From Meconema thalassinum (Eukaryota; Arthropoda; Insecta; Orthoptera; Tettigoniidae): a stretch of DNA of 64,000 bases. Positions 19,706 to 29,636 of the stretch are shown here, in pieces. The first letter of the stretch is position 1. The number at the start of each line of letters is the position of its first letter. Both the position numbers and the translations under genes were made by a program. Where the stretch lies: the NCBI GenBank assembly GCA_946902985.2, contig OX336389.2, forward strand, positions 1,012,243,441 to 1,012,307,440. The letters run 5' to 3'. The notes below the pieces were generated by a model. That model saw only the letters and a list, made by a program, of their open reading frames with translations. It had not been told where the DNA came from and did no database searches.

Positions 19706-20186
19706 TTTTAAGAACTATGTCCCTTCTTTTGTGATGTCTAGGGGACCATCATGGTTCGCAGGGACTTACGTGTAATGTATTGTCTCTGTATAAAAGTGGC
19801 ATTTCTGTTAATCACATCGAATATTCCTTTCAGTTGCCTTCCGTGCCATACTGTAGCAGGTCTTCCCATGTATGATTTGAGGTTCAACGAGCTTTGTTAC
19901 TGGCAGTGACACAACATGGCACAGTTCGTCCTTAAGTTTTGCAATGCAGTGTATATTCTCAGGGCCGTCGCGAGGGCGGCACGAGAGGTGCGGTCGCGCC
20001 GGGCCCCTCGCTCAGAAAGGCCCCGTGCTTCACGCCACTTTTTTCTTTCTTTTTTTTTCATAAAAGGAAAAAAAATAGTGTGTTTGATTCAGTCCAGCCC
20101 AAATTAAAATAAGCCAACAATGTAAAATATGTTGTGTTTGTATGGGGGACCCCACCCCGGGGAACCCCCCCCCCCCCTCCCTCATA

Positions 20187-20228
20187 CATCCAAGTAATCA
20201 ATACCCCCCGGGGTATTAATTACTTGGA
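20187..20228. other. Strong hairpin in the 5' region of hAT element B
   Basis: ATCCAAGTAATCAATACCCC is followed after two bases by GGGGTATTAATTACTTGGAT: a 20-bp stem with a single mismatch and a tiny loop. Just upstream is a run of 13 C. It may be a subterminal structure of the hAT element or a small palindromic insertion. Confidence 0.7.
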
Positions 20229-20352
20229 TCTGGATCCTCTGAATTAAAGTCAGTTTGTTGACAAAACTTGGATCGGTCCTCGATCTCCCAAACAAAAGTG
20301 ACGTCACATCTTCTTGGAATATGAGTAACAGATTCTATTTTTAACTTCTCCA

Positions 20353-21955
20353 ATGGTTTGTCACACAAAATCAGAAAAAGGAGTAGCGACAGCGCAGATA
20401 CTTCTCGCAGCGCTCTCCAGCTACGAAGGAAAAACTACTGAATGCTGTTCGTGTCGCCAAATATTACACAGTTATCCTCGACTGTACGCCGGATGTGAGC
20501 CACAAGGAGTAAATGACCTTGGTCCTCCGCTATGTTGATATGATGTCAGAAACTCCAAGGATCGTCGAATCGTTCATCGAGTTTTTGGAGGTGCACGACA
20601 CTACGGGAAAGGGGTTAGCTGAGGTTTTAGAGGGAGTATTGGAGGATTATAATCTTGATATCATGCACTGTAGGGGAGAAGGGTATGCCAACGGTGCTAA
20701 TATGAAGGCCAAGTATAATGGAGTGCAGACGCGAGTAAAAAATATTAATAAACGAGCAATGTTCATGGCATGTGTTGCACATAATCTTAACTTACTTTTG
20801 GGTGACATGGTTAAATGCAATAAGGACGCTATGACATTTTTTGGTACAGTTCAGCGTCTGTACACTTTGTTTGTAGCTTCCACGGAAAGTTGGGACATTT
20901 TGTGCGAACTATGTCCTGGCCTCCTCACACTAAAATCTTTATCTAGCATGAGATGGGAATGTAGAATTTGACAGTGTCAAGCCCATCAGGTATCAGTTAC
21001 GCAAAGTAAACGAAGCTCTAGAAAAAGTGGCACATACTACCAAAGATCCTGTTACCCGGTCAGAGGCCCAATCTTTGTTGCTTCATAAAAGTTCGTATGA
21101 ATTTGTCTTAAGCCTCTTTATCTGGTACGATATTTTATTTTCTGTGAACTCAACAAGTAAAACTCTCCAATCTGAGAAGTCCGTTACATACGGCTTTAAC
21201 TGAACTTCAGGGCCTAAAGTCTTTTTTAATACTATCGCAACAATGGCTTTAACAGTGCAATGGCCACCGCTAGAGAAATAATGGAAAATTTGGGCTATGA
21301 AAAGAAATGATCTATTCGCCGTCAAGGCAATCGCAAAAGGTTCTTTGATGAAATAAATCAGCAAAATGATCAACAGATGGAAAAAAACAAAGAGGAACTT
21401 CAAAAAGAAGCTGAAAAAAAATTCGGGTAACTTATTTTGTCTGTCGTAGATATAGAAAATAGATTTAACGAAGTTTTTTTTTTCCGGAATACATAGGATT
21501 TCTTTTCGATCCTTCCATGCTTTCCAATTTGGATGAAAAGCAATTGATAGACCATTGTCAAACACTCCCTAATTTTCTAAAAGACGGGGAGCTTGAAGAT
21601 TTGGATGCGGAAGATCTCTTTCTGGAGCTACAATTATTTAGGCACGCTGTTCCGTCATCTGAATAAAGTGATTTACGTGCTCTACAGTACTTAGCCCCGA
21701 TAAAGGAGTCCTATCCTAATTTAACGAGGGTCTATCGAATTAAGCTTACAATTCCTATAACGGTTGCGTCGGGGGAAAGGAGTTTTTCCATTTTGAAACT
21801 AATCAAAAACTAATTGCGATCACGATGGCGCAGGAGCGTCTGAGCGGTTTGGCTACTCTGTCAATCGAATGTGAAACGGCCAAAAAATTAGAAATGAACC
21901 ATTTAATCAGCACTTTTGCCCTAGCAAAGGCCCGCAAAGCGCCTTATACATAAAT
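20353..21955 (+). pseudogene. hAT transposase (ZMYM/DUF4371-like), multiply broken
   Basis: Parts of a hAT transposase in order, in several frames. About 20350-20520 corresponds to TAQILLAALSSYEGK-type RNase H-fold start followed by VILDCTPDVSHKE with the first catalytic Asp. 20513-20971 is a clean stretch with TLVLRYVD, FIEFLEVHDTTGKGLAEVL, CRGEGYANGANMKAKYNGVQ (the DGA-N-G catalytic region, here EGYANGANM) and CVAHNLNLLLGD. After a frameshift comes SVKPIRYQLRKVNEALEKVA. The end (about 21770-21950) has GERSFSILKLIKN and RLSGLATLSIECE, the C-terminal hAT dimerisation domain. There are many stops and frameshifts, so it cannot make an active protein. Confidence 0.85.
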
Positions 21956-22555
21956 AAAAAGCTCTAAATTCTAAACAAAAAACAGTTTTTTTTAGAAAAA
22001 AAAAGCCTGATTAGTAAACCATGTTATTTCTCGAACAAAGGGGCCGTTCAGCTCATATTTATCGGTGAAGATGGACTTATAGCACTTTTAGTGAAAAACT
22101 GTATAGCCGTAGAAATGTTGAAATATGTAAACGTGATTGCGTATTATCGGTATTATTAATTATGTGCGTTTGGGTAAGAAAGTGCATCAAGGACATGCTT
22201 CGTTTTCCATAATATATTATTTATGCCAAAAAATCACCTGTGTTAGCTCATTATATCAGGTTTCCATTGATATTGCGTGTTGCTTTTATCTGATCAGGTA
22301 CTTCCTGTATCCAATTTTATGCTTATCCTATTTGTTGAGGTTTGTTTAGAGACTAGAAATGTAATAAAATGAGTTTTAACTAGCCTAAAATTGTAATTTC
22401 TTTTAAAACATCACTCTCCGTACAACACAGCCACTTACAGTCTAAAATTTGCATTTACTACCCCACCCAACCCAAACGCGAAGTCATGCCTACTAGGCCC
22501 CGCGCACATTCTCGCGCCAGACCCCGCGCACCCTCGCGACGGCCCTGTATATTCT

Positions 22556-23164
22556 ACAACAGGGGCGGGTGCACAGCTATGCTGTGCCGCACGCCGGCAG
22601 ACTGGTATCTGCCTCTCTTGGTTGGGCTGCCTGCCCTGAGTATTACCCATTAAGATTTGTTTGCCGCTGAGCATAGCTGCGCCACCGTTTGTTGATTATT
22701 GTAGCAAGAGTCCCACGGGGTAAAGAGGAGGACACAGTGATGACACAGTGCAGGCTGCACGTAAGTCAAGCAGCATTGCGCGCGCTACCTGTCTTAGAAG
22801 CGTAGATAAGCGTCACGTGAGCTCATGTCACCATGGACAGCTACTGGAGCCGAGTCATATCTAACTCGCGCAACTGTACCTGTCAACGAAGCAGAGTGAC
22901 GTGTGCCACAAGTAAACAGAGAATAATTCCCATCTCGACCGCCGGCAATCAATTCGTGAAAGGGTAATAACGGCGCGTTTGACCGGGTCAAGTTGGGATC
23001 ACTGGCGTGCTGGACGTAATGTAAACAATCAAACAAACTGTTCTACCAATGTGTTGGTTGTCCGAAACATCCAGAGTTTGTTCACGCGTTTCTCAGCGTA
23101 CCGGTACTTGAAGATTATGTGCTTAGCGTTAACACATTTTGTTGTTGTTGAGTGATTTAGGGGC
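22556..23164. other. No gene recognised
   Basis: Between the hAT element and a reverse SINE. Short chance ORFs only. Confidence 0.45.
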
Positions 23165-23550
23165 TTTGCGAAATCATAGTCACGTAGAGTCGTAGACCCA
23201 TGTACTTGGGTGTGTGTATAGCATTTGTCTGATAACCTGTGTAATTGTGGTGGCTGTATTCGTGTGTGTATTTGTAATCCACATGAGGACTGAGAAGGAG
23301 GCGGCCGTGCCCTTAATTTTGGAGCCATCCTGGCATTTGCCTGGACTAGAAGTGGAAACCACGAAAAGCTACTTCCAAAATTGTTGAGATGGGAGTCGAA
23401 CCCACCTCTTCTCAGTTTTGCCTGACGAGGCTGAGTGTACCCAGTTCCAGCCCTCAGACCAGAATTACATCTCTTGGCAGAGCCAGGAATCGAAACCGGA
23501 CCTTCAGGGTAACAGTCAAGAATGCTAGCCACTACACCTCGAGTTGGTCA
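23165..23550 (-). mobile_element. tRNA-derived SINE, family 1 (minus strand)
   Basis: Reverse copy. Plus-strand order CATTTGTCTGATAACCTGTG, GTGGCTGTATTCGTGTGTGT, GGAGGCGGCCGTGCCC, CTGGCATTTGCCTGG, AAACCACGAAAAGC, TGGGAGTCGAACCCACC, CCAGGAATCGAAACCGG, GCTAGCCACTACACC. A good match to 2925-3245, including the second reverse B box. Confidence 0.75.
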
Positions 23551-24169
23551 GAATTAAAGCCATCAGAAATATTGATAAGACAATGGAATTTTGGTCACAT
23601 TTTTATTTTCCTTGTTTTCAATTTGTTTCCATATTTACAATATGCTCAATGTTCGGTACGATTGTTTGTGAGACAATCAACCGGAGACTCTTTCGCAGGT
23701 TATCGCCAAACATCAGAGCGTGATGCCGTGATTGTGTTAGTTTCCATGCAGAGGAAAACAATTTGTTCACACTGTTTCTTAAAGAAGTCTCACTTCCACC
23801 CCTCCTTTTCTTTTCAGCGCTAGCCATAGTCAAACATGAGTTATCCCTGCGATCAAATAATGTCAAGTGACAAAAGCTATCAAGATAAGAGACACCTCAC
23901 CGCGAACGTTTGACCTTTGACACAGCGAAGGCAGTATGGGAGGGAGTAAGACAGGAAAGCGAGCGAGAGAGAGACAGACATAGTCTTACCCACCATCACT
24001 GCAAGGCCGTCCACGACAGAAGCACGCCGGCGTGGTGCCAACACGCCCGACGGGTTGTATGGCCACCTCTGTTGTACAACCTTCTGCCACTCCAACTTGC
24101 TAAAGACATCATCTGCTCCTAGTAGAAAGGGACTGCAACTGTCTTCTGATGCCGGAGACAATGCCAACT
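23551..24169. other. No gene recognised
   Basis: Moderate-GC sequence with short ORFs lacking domain signatures. Nothing supportable. Confidence 0.4.
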
Positions 24170-24177
24170 CCTTTTAG

Positions 24178-24698
24178 ACCAGGGCCATCCAAACAGCGCT
24201 CATGCCGCGCTCTGAGCCAGTGCTCAGAGCGCTTTGTTGGAAGGTAAGTGGTGGAAGGAGCTTGGCTGACTGAGCGCGCTGAAGTATGCAGCCGATCCAT
24301 CAGTCTCTAGTCTAGTCCAATGCGCTTTGTTGACAGCGTGTAAGTAAATAGTTTCGCAGTGGTCATGACTGAACAGCATACAAAAAAAGGAGTGGTGAAG
24401 CAGCAGTCTTTAAAGCAGAATGGGAAATTTCATTTTTCTGTGTTAGTTTCCTGCACATTCCATACATCGGAGTACCATTCGATTTGTATATGCGGTATAT
24501 TTTTTTTATGGTAAATCACCCGTATTAATATGTCAACAATCCGACAAGAGCCGTCGGCCGCACGACTGTACGTATGTATCTGGTCAGCGTGGTCCAAACA
24601 TCGTCTGTCTCCTCGCTGCCATAATGTAGTGGTGGGAGGGGAAGCAGCGCTAGTCTGACTGCCCAGTGCTTCCCGAGCGCAATGAATGGATGACCCTG
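24178..24698. mobile_element. hAT MITE C (521 bp) with 8-bp TSD
   Basis: The left end CAGGGCCATCCAAACAGCGC (24178) is the inverted partner of the right end finishing GGATGACCCTG (24698), with one mismatch in the first 12 bases. TTTTAGAC is duplicated at 24170-24177 and 24699-24706. There is no ORF of interest. The interior is rich in GCGCTC/GAGCGC motifs (CGCTCTGAGCCAGTGCTCAG), typical of subterminal repeats. Confidence 0.88.
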
Positions 24699-24706
24699 TT
24701 TTAGAC

Positions 24707-25714
24707 GAAACTGCAACAGAAGTTTGGGAACTGATTCTAATAAATTTGGTCCTTTGTATAATCTTCCTGTCATGGTACATAACTCTATGGCCTACATAAC
24801 GGTATATAAAAATCCAAATTGGCGGCCATACGAGATATTTAGACAAGTTCTCAATATCTACGATTCTATTACAGCAATCAAACTGAAATGTTGTATGTTG
24901 ATAGAGGCTATTAATAAAAGTTCACCTATTGGACTTTAATTAACCTGGTGATCTTAAAACGAACATGGCGGTGACACGAAATTTAAATATTTGAATTAAT
25001 TTTTCTCGTGATTTTATCATCCGAGCGCAGTGAAAGATGGTACGGTAAGTGTTTTTACAAAATAAAATCTACTGGGATCTACGGCAGTCAACGTCCACAT
25101 AAACTAGTACCAACTGTGCGCACACCCAGTCCATACGATCATTAACGGACTTAGTTCACCATAGTGGAACATCCCTCCGCTGCACAATGCCATTCAACAC
25201 AATTTTTGCGTTCCTAAACTTATTTTTTGCTTTCGTACCTAACTCGTAAAGCTAGCCTATAATAAAATCAGCTGTATTCTTCTTTACGTCATTAATGTCA
25301 AGTTACTGACGAAACATGTCGGTGCTCTCACAATGTTGGCAGTGTAGCATGGTGCAGTGTGCTGTCATGAAATAGCATAGTTCCTATTCATTAACAACTG
25401 ATAAACTCGAAAGGTGATTTGATTTATTGAAATTCTATACTGCTATTAGTGCAATTCAAATTCTTCTATTTGAAAAACACTTGGAATTTTCAAAACTTCA
25501 GATTTCTGCCCATGGGCTGCACAATAGTCCTGTGAGCCACTTTGAAGATCCCTGCCCTAATGTATTCTCTGTATGTTCATATTAGTGACATTTTTAGCTG
25601 GTCATCATAAGAAATAAATATTGTTCTATTTTAGAAAAATATGCCTGTTCTGTGAAGATCATTTTTTTTTTCTTTTCAATTTTGCTATAGAAAGTTTTTT
25701 GAAATTTGTTACAG
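24707..25714. other. Probable ORP9 intron sequence
   Basis: AT-rich sequence directly upstream of the first visible exon. It ends with a T-rich stretch (TTTTTTTTTCTTTTCAATTTTGC) and ACAG acceptor at 25711-25714. No other feature recognised. Confidence 0.5.
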
Positions 25715-25857
25715 TGGCTTGCGTCCATTCCTGGAGGCAGCACCGGCAGAGGAACCAGCAGAAGGAAATGCTGCTGCTTTGCCTTGTTCTGAGACTGCTG
25801 CAACTGGAGCCCCACGTCCTGCTCCAATCTGTGCCGATGGCTCCCTGGACTATGACG
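25715..25857 (+). CDS. OSBPL9: Oxysterol-binding protein-related protein 9 (ORP9-like), internal exon 1
   Basis: A 143-bp exon between ACAG (acceptor) and GTAAGT (donor). Read in the frame set by the donor it encodes GLRPFLEAAPAEEPAEGNAA, then an Ala/Glu/Pro-rich stretch and ICADGSLDYD, ending with the first base of a split codon. This is the acidic, low-complexity linker upstream of the lipid-transfer (ORD) domain in ORP9-like proteins. The assignment rests mainly on the exon at 55368, with which it joins in phase through the 30-nt exon at 48576. ORP9 works at ER-Golgi/endosome contact sites exchanging sterol or PS for PI4P (family knowledge). Flanking introns are full of transposons. Confidence 0.72.
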
Positions 25858-26099
25858 GTAAGTGTTCATCATCGGCAGAGTTAGTATCAACAACTGACAG
25901 TGTATAATTGATATAAGTTCAAAATGTTTATTGGATATGTACATCATTAAGACTGCTGATTGCTGCTGATCGATTAGGTTACCCTGCTTGTTTGAATTCA
26001 GCACAGTAAAGTTCCTGCAATAATCATAAGTTAAAATATATTCTTGGCTGAGATTTACTTTCATAAATTTATTCTCACCTTAGTTGACAACTATGGTTA
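25858..26099. other. ORP9 intron, start
   Basis: Donor GTAAGT at 25858 followed by AT-rich sequence without recognised features. Confidence 0.5.
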
Positions 26100-26607
26100 G
26101 TGGTTTAGTCACGTTCTAGTTCTTGAACCATGGGGAATGGCTGGGAGGTCTAATAAGTCGTCCTGCCAGTCGGGATACCAGTTACTAAGGAGTACGAGTG
26201 GGCATCTTGGACATATTCTGAGTCATGGCCCTACTTGCGCTCAGGCAGCTAGGACTACTAACTCATATGTTTGCTCGTTGAGGTGAAACTCGTGGGGCCC
26301 TGTGTAAGTAAGGCTAGCAACCTGCTTCACTTGTACTTTCTAAACCTGCTGAAATGTCTTGAGCAAGCCTCAGACCTATGGGAGTGTTGGAGTCCCACTC
26401 CCATCTGACAGATCAAGGACCCCTTGGAAACAACCAGGCAATCAAACTGGTATTCAATTGGGTGCTATTAATATCGAGGGTGGTTATGGAAGGAAGAAAT
26501 TAGAACTAGCTGAGTATGCAAGTAGGATGGGATTGGATATTCTAGGGGGATTAGTGAAGATCAAATAAAAGGAGAAGAGAGGAAGAAGTAAGAGATTATA
26601 AGGTGTG
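26100..26607 (+). pseudogene. LINE-A segment 1: 5' region and start of endonuclease
   Basis: It ends with a frame encoding GAINIEGGYGRKKLELAEYA and SRMGLDILGG, the beginning of an APE-type endonuclease (the TLNI..G...EL...M...ILGLSE region). The preceding 300 bp (GTCATGGCCCTACTTGCGCT, GTAAGTAAGGCTAGC, CCTTGGAAACAACCAGGC) look like the 5' leader of an RTE-type LINE. It is interrupted at 26616 by a hAT MITE and continues at 27302. Confidence 0.65.
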
Positions 26608-26615
26608 CCTATCAG

Positions 26616-27293
26616 TGAAGCCCTGAGCGGATGTGGATATTCACAAAATTTTTCGTCATGCGGATATAGTTTGCATGGCTGTGCAGATAGCGGATAAGCT
26701 GCGGATAATATTTGGAGTAAATTTGCGGATAGTTTTTAGAATACAATGTTGAACTGGATTTTTTGAAAATAATTTTTGTTTTTGCTAAGATCTGTGTCTT
26801 TCACGTTTCTTGCTATTTCCGTATTTGCTTTCGCTTGGTTTGAAGTGATAGAAGCCATTTTTTCAGTGTTGCCTAGTTCTATTAAAGAAAGTTTTCCAGT
26901 CGGTCGCTTGGAATGTATGAGAATAATAGAGAAGTAAGAGAAGCCAGTCGTGGAAGTACCGTCAGTGTTGACTTACGCCAAAAAATTGTCCTTTAATAAC
27001 TGCGCTTGCCTGCATGGGTATATCCGACGACTAAGTAAGTAAGTAAGTAGCTGCCCGCTGTTTCACATGCCGTTACTCAGAGGGACAAAACTCATTCAAC
27101 ATTGTCTTGCGATTCACACATAGCTTAGGGGAACGAATTTCTCCTCAAATGTCTAAATGTGTTGCATTAGTCCTTTATGCTTCAACTAATAAATTAAAAA
27201 TGTTATTGTAATGCCAGCGGATTTGTATAACAAGCGTGTGGATAACGGTCATGCGGATGCAGATAACGTTTTGTTTATCCATGCAGGGCTCTA
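26616..27293. mobile_element. hAT MITE D (678 bp) inside LINE-A, 8-bp TSD
   Basis: CCTATCAG is duplicated at 26608-26615 and 27294-27301. The ends are inverted: TGAAGCCCTGAGCGGATG at left and CATGCAGGGCTCTA at right (complement TAGAGCCCTGCATG). The interior is full of GCGGATA-type units (TGCGGATAG, GCGGATAAC). It is related in both ends and interior to the element at 60935-62112. It contains no transposase. Removing it with one target copy rejoins the LINE-A endonuclease frame. Confidence 0.92.
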
Positions 27294-27301
27294 CCTATCA
27301 G

Positions 27302-27357
27302 GTATAAAACGAGGCAGGGCAAAGTGGGGAGTAGGGCTGTATGTCAGGAGAAACGTA
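27302..27357 (+). pseudogene. LINE-A segment 2: endonuclease
   Basis: Encodes GIKRGRAKWGVGLYVRRNV in frame with segment 1 (…VCL) and, after removal of the Tc1 element, with segment 3 (RYVMWVDLEIS). Corresponds to the G-G-VGI-V region of APE-type endonucleases. Confidence 0.7.
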
Positions 27358-29049
27358 GAACACACACTCACTGGCAAAAAAACCGCAACACTTGTATTTT
27401 TTAATTATTCTCATAATTTAATGAATTAAAATTATTCTTATGTAAAAATTATTCATAATTAATTGTTTTCTAAACATTTGAAAACCACTTCACATACAAA
27501 AAAAATGCTTCAAATAAAAAATCGGTTCCATTTTCTAGAATAAGAAGAAAAAGTGAAAATGTCTTAAATTTGGTATAAATTACTAAGCCGTTTAAAAATT
27601 TTAATCTGAGTTCCAAAATTTATCATTACAGAATTAATTCATTTCTTTGGGTACTGACACAAGAACTGAACACTTACAAACAGGTATTTCCACACCTAGC
27701 ACGAATCACCTCGCGTAACCTCTCTGCCATACTTGCGATGATTTGTGAAATGCTTTCCTGTGGGATACATTCCCGCTCTTCATGCAGAATCACCCGAAGT
27801 TGCTGGAGAGTCTCAGGAGCACGTTGCCGAACATTTCTGGCCAATATATCCCAAACATGTTCAATTGGATTGAGGTCAGGGCTCCTAGCTGGCCAGTCCA
27901 GTGCGTAGATTCCAACCACATGCAGGTACTGCTGGATACATCGGGCAGTGTGTGCTCGTGCGTTGTCGTGCATCAGGCGAAATTCATCCCCGACAAATGG
28001 AGCAAATAGTACAACATGGTTTTCAAGGACTTCCATGATGTACCGGTCAGCTGTGAGAGTCCTATTCTCAATTACGTCAAGTTCAGTGCTGGCATCCATA
28101 CTGACCCCGGCCCAGGCCATGACAGAACCCCCGTCGAATGCAGTCTTGGAGGAAAAAGTTACAGGAGAAAACCTTTCTCCGACTCTCCTCCACACTCTTG
28201 CTATTCCGTCAGGCGATCTGAGACCGAATCTCTTCTCATCTGTGAAGAGAACGGCTTGCCATTGCTGTTGTGTCCATTGCTCATGGAGGCGAATGAAGTG
28301 AAGACATGCCCTGCGATGTTGAGGTTCCAATCTGGGGCCGGTAGCAGGTCTTCTGGAGAAGATTTCTGCACCTCTTAATCTTCTCCTTACTGTCCTCTCA
28401 TTGACATTCACACCTGTCGCCTGCTGAAGCCGATTTCTTCCTTCTACAGCTGTGGTGGGTTGGTCCCTCAGAACTTGAAATCTCAGATACTGGTCATCTC
28501 TGTCAGATGTTGCCCTTCTGCGGCCTGATCCACGCCTCCTGGAGTATGTTCCAAGTTCCCTATACCGTTGGTATGTCCTTTGGATGGTCGAAACATTGAC
28601 ATTTAACTGTCTTGCAACGTATTGCATGCTTCTTCCATCTTCAATCAAGGCTACAGCTCTTGCAGCTTCTTCGCGTGTAAGAACCATGTTTCCTTTGCAA
28701 GAAGAACTTAAAAACTGATGAGAAATCATTTGAAAAATACATTTTATCAAACAAAGCAAATTTGGTTTGTAGGGATGAGACTTATCACCCAAGCACTTTA
28801 AGTTTATTGCAGGAAATGAACTAATGGAAATGGAGGCGTACCGTCTGCCTGGGGTAGATAGCGAACTGGGGTGTCATAAATCAAACTTTATATCGATAAT
28901 TTGAAGGAAATGGATGGTAAACAAATACTCTGAACAGAGAAAGGTCTGATAATAGTATAAAGTGGCATAATTGAGACAGAATGCAGCTAATACGCAAGTT
29001 TTTATTTAAAAATAAAGTGTTGCGTTTTTTTGTCGGTGAGTGGTTTCTG
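27358..29049 (-). mobile_element. Tc1-type transposon B (1692 bp) inserted in LINE-A
   Basis: The ends share inverted CACTCAC-GRCAAAAAAAC-GCAACACTT (27365-27394 and about 29012-29042), with TA at 27356-27357 and 29050-29051. The TA assignment is supported because excision to one TA restores an open LINE-A endonuclease frame. The outermost seven or eight bases of the two ends match poorly. It contains an intact transposase ORF on the minus strand. Confidence 0.85.
27674..28687 (-). CDS. Tc1-family transposase, intact, DD34E
   Basis: A 337-residue protein if started at the ATG at 28687 (MVLTREEAARAVALIEDGRS). The open frame extends 35 codons further upstream, but that part is hydrophobic and lacks homology, so the internal Met is preferred. 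Helix-turn-helix at residues 4-45, GRRR hook at 55-58, second HTH about 65-110. Catalytic D150 (FTDEKR), D241 (MHDNARAH) and E276 (NPIEHVW), with 34 residues between the last two. No stop or frameshift. A different subfamily from the 16.4/56.4-kb copies: the terminal repeats and hook differ. Confidence 0.93.
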   Translation of the reverse strand: MVLTREEAARAVALIEDGRSMQYVARQLNVNVSTIQRTYQRYRELGTYSRRRGSGRRRATSDRDDQYLRFQVLRDQPTTAVEGRNRLQQATGVNVNERTVRRRLRGAEIFSRRPATGPRLEPQHRRACLHFIRLHEQWTQQQWQAVLFTDEKRFGLRSPDGIARVWRRVGERFSPVTFSSKTAFDGGSVMAWAGVSMDASTELDVIENRTLTADRYIMEVLENHVVLFAPFVGDEFRLMHDNARAHTARCIQQYLHVVGIYALDWPARSPDLNPIEHVWDILARNVRQRAPETLQQLRVILHEERECIPQESISQIIASMAERLREVIRARCGNTCL

Positions 29050-29051
29050 TA

Positions 29052-29636
29052 AGGTACGTAATGTGGGTAGATTTGGAAATCTCACAAACTCGGGTCAGGA
29101 TTCTTCCAGTGTACGCCCCTTGTGAAGGAGTGGATCGGGAAGAAGTAGACAGATTTCATGAGGCACGGAGTGATGTGGTAGTGTGAGTTAACAATAAGGA
29201 TAGTGTAGTACTGATGGGGGATTTCAATGCTAGGATGGGAAATAGAACTGAGGGGTATGGGAAGTTAATGGGTTAGTGGGGTGAGGAAAGGGAAGCGAAC
29301 ACCAATGGGAAATGTTTATGAGACTTCTGGATTTATCTGTTGCAAACTCGTTCTCGAAGCATAAGGAGATTCACAGATACACATGGGAGGGTAGAGGAAC
29401 CAGGTCAATAATACGGTAGACTATATCATTACTGACTTTCAATTTACGAAATTGATAAAGAATTGCAGGGTATTCCAGGCTATTTTTTATGAAACAGACC
29501 ACAAACTAATCCGCTGTGAATTGAGCATAACTTGACATTAAGTGCAGAAAGTGAGGTCTGTTTGCAAATGGATTTGGGCTGAAAATCTCCAGGATAAGGA
29601 ACTTAGGCAGAAATACATGGAAATGACTGATGAGAA
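29052..29636 (+). pseudogene. LINE-A segment 3: endonuclease, central and C-terminal
   Basis: Encodes QTRVRILPVYAPCEGVDREE and VVLMGDFNARMGNRTEGYG, the VYAP and GDFNA motifs of APE-type endonucleases, followed by a decayed H-R-TW-S-IDYI region. Several stops and a frameshift. It ends at the insertion of the RTE-like LINE, with TGATGAGA at 29629-29636 as likely target. Confidence 0.8.

Larger units (their letters stand above)
19960..22547 (+). mobile_element. hAT element B (2588 bp) with 17-bp TIRs and 8-bp TSD
   Basis: CAGGGCCGTCGCGAGGG at 19960-19976 is a perfect inverted complement of the right end finishing at 22547. TATATTCT is duplicated at 19952-19959 and 22548-22555. Element size, ends and target duplication are those of a hAT transposon. 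The plus-strand interior encodes a decayed transposase. A G/C-rich subterminal region and a 20-bp perfect-arm hairpin (20187-20228) lie near the left end. Confidence 0.95.
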
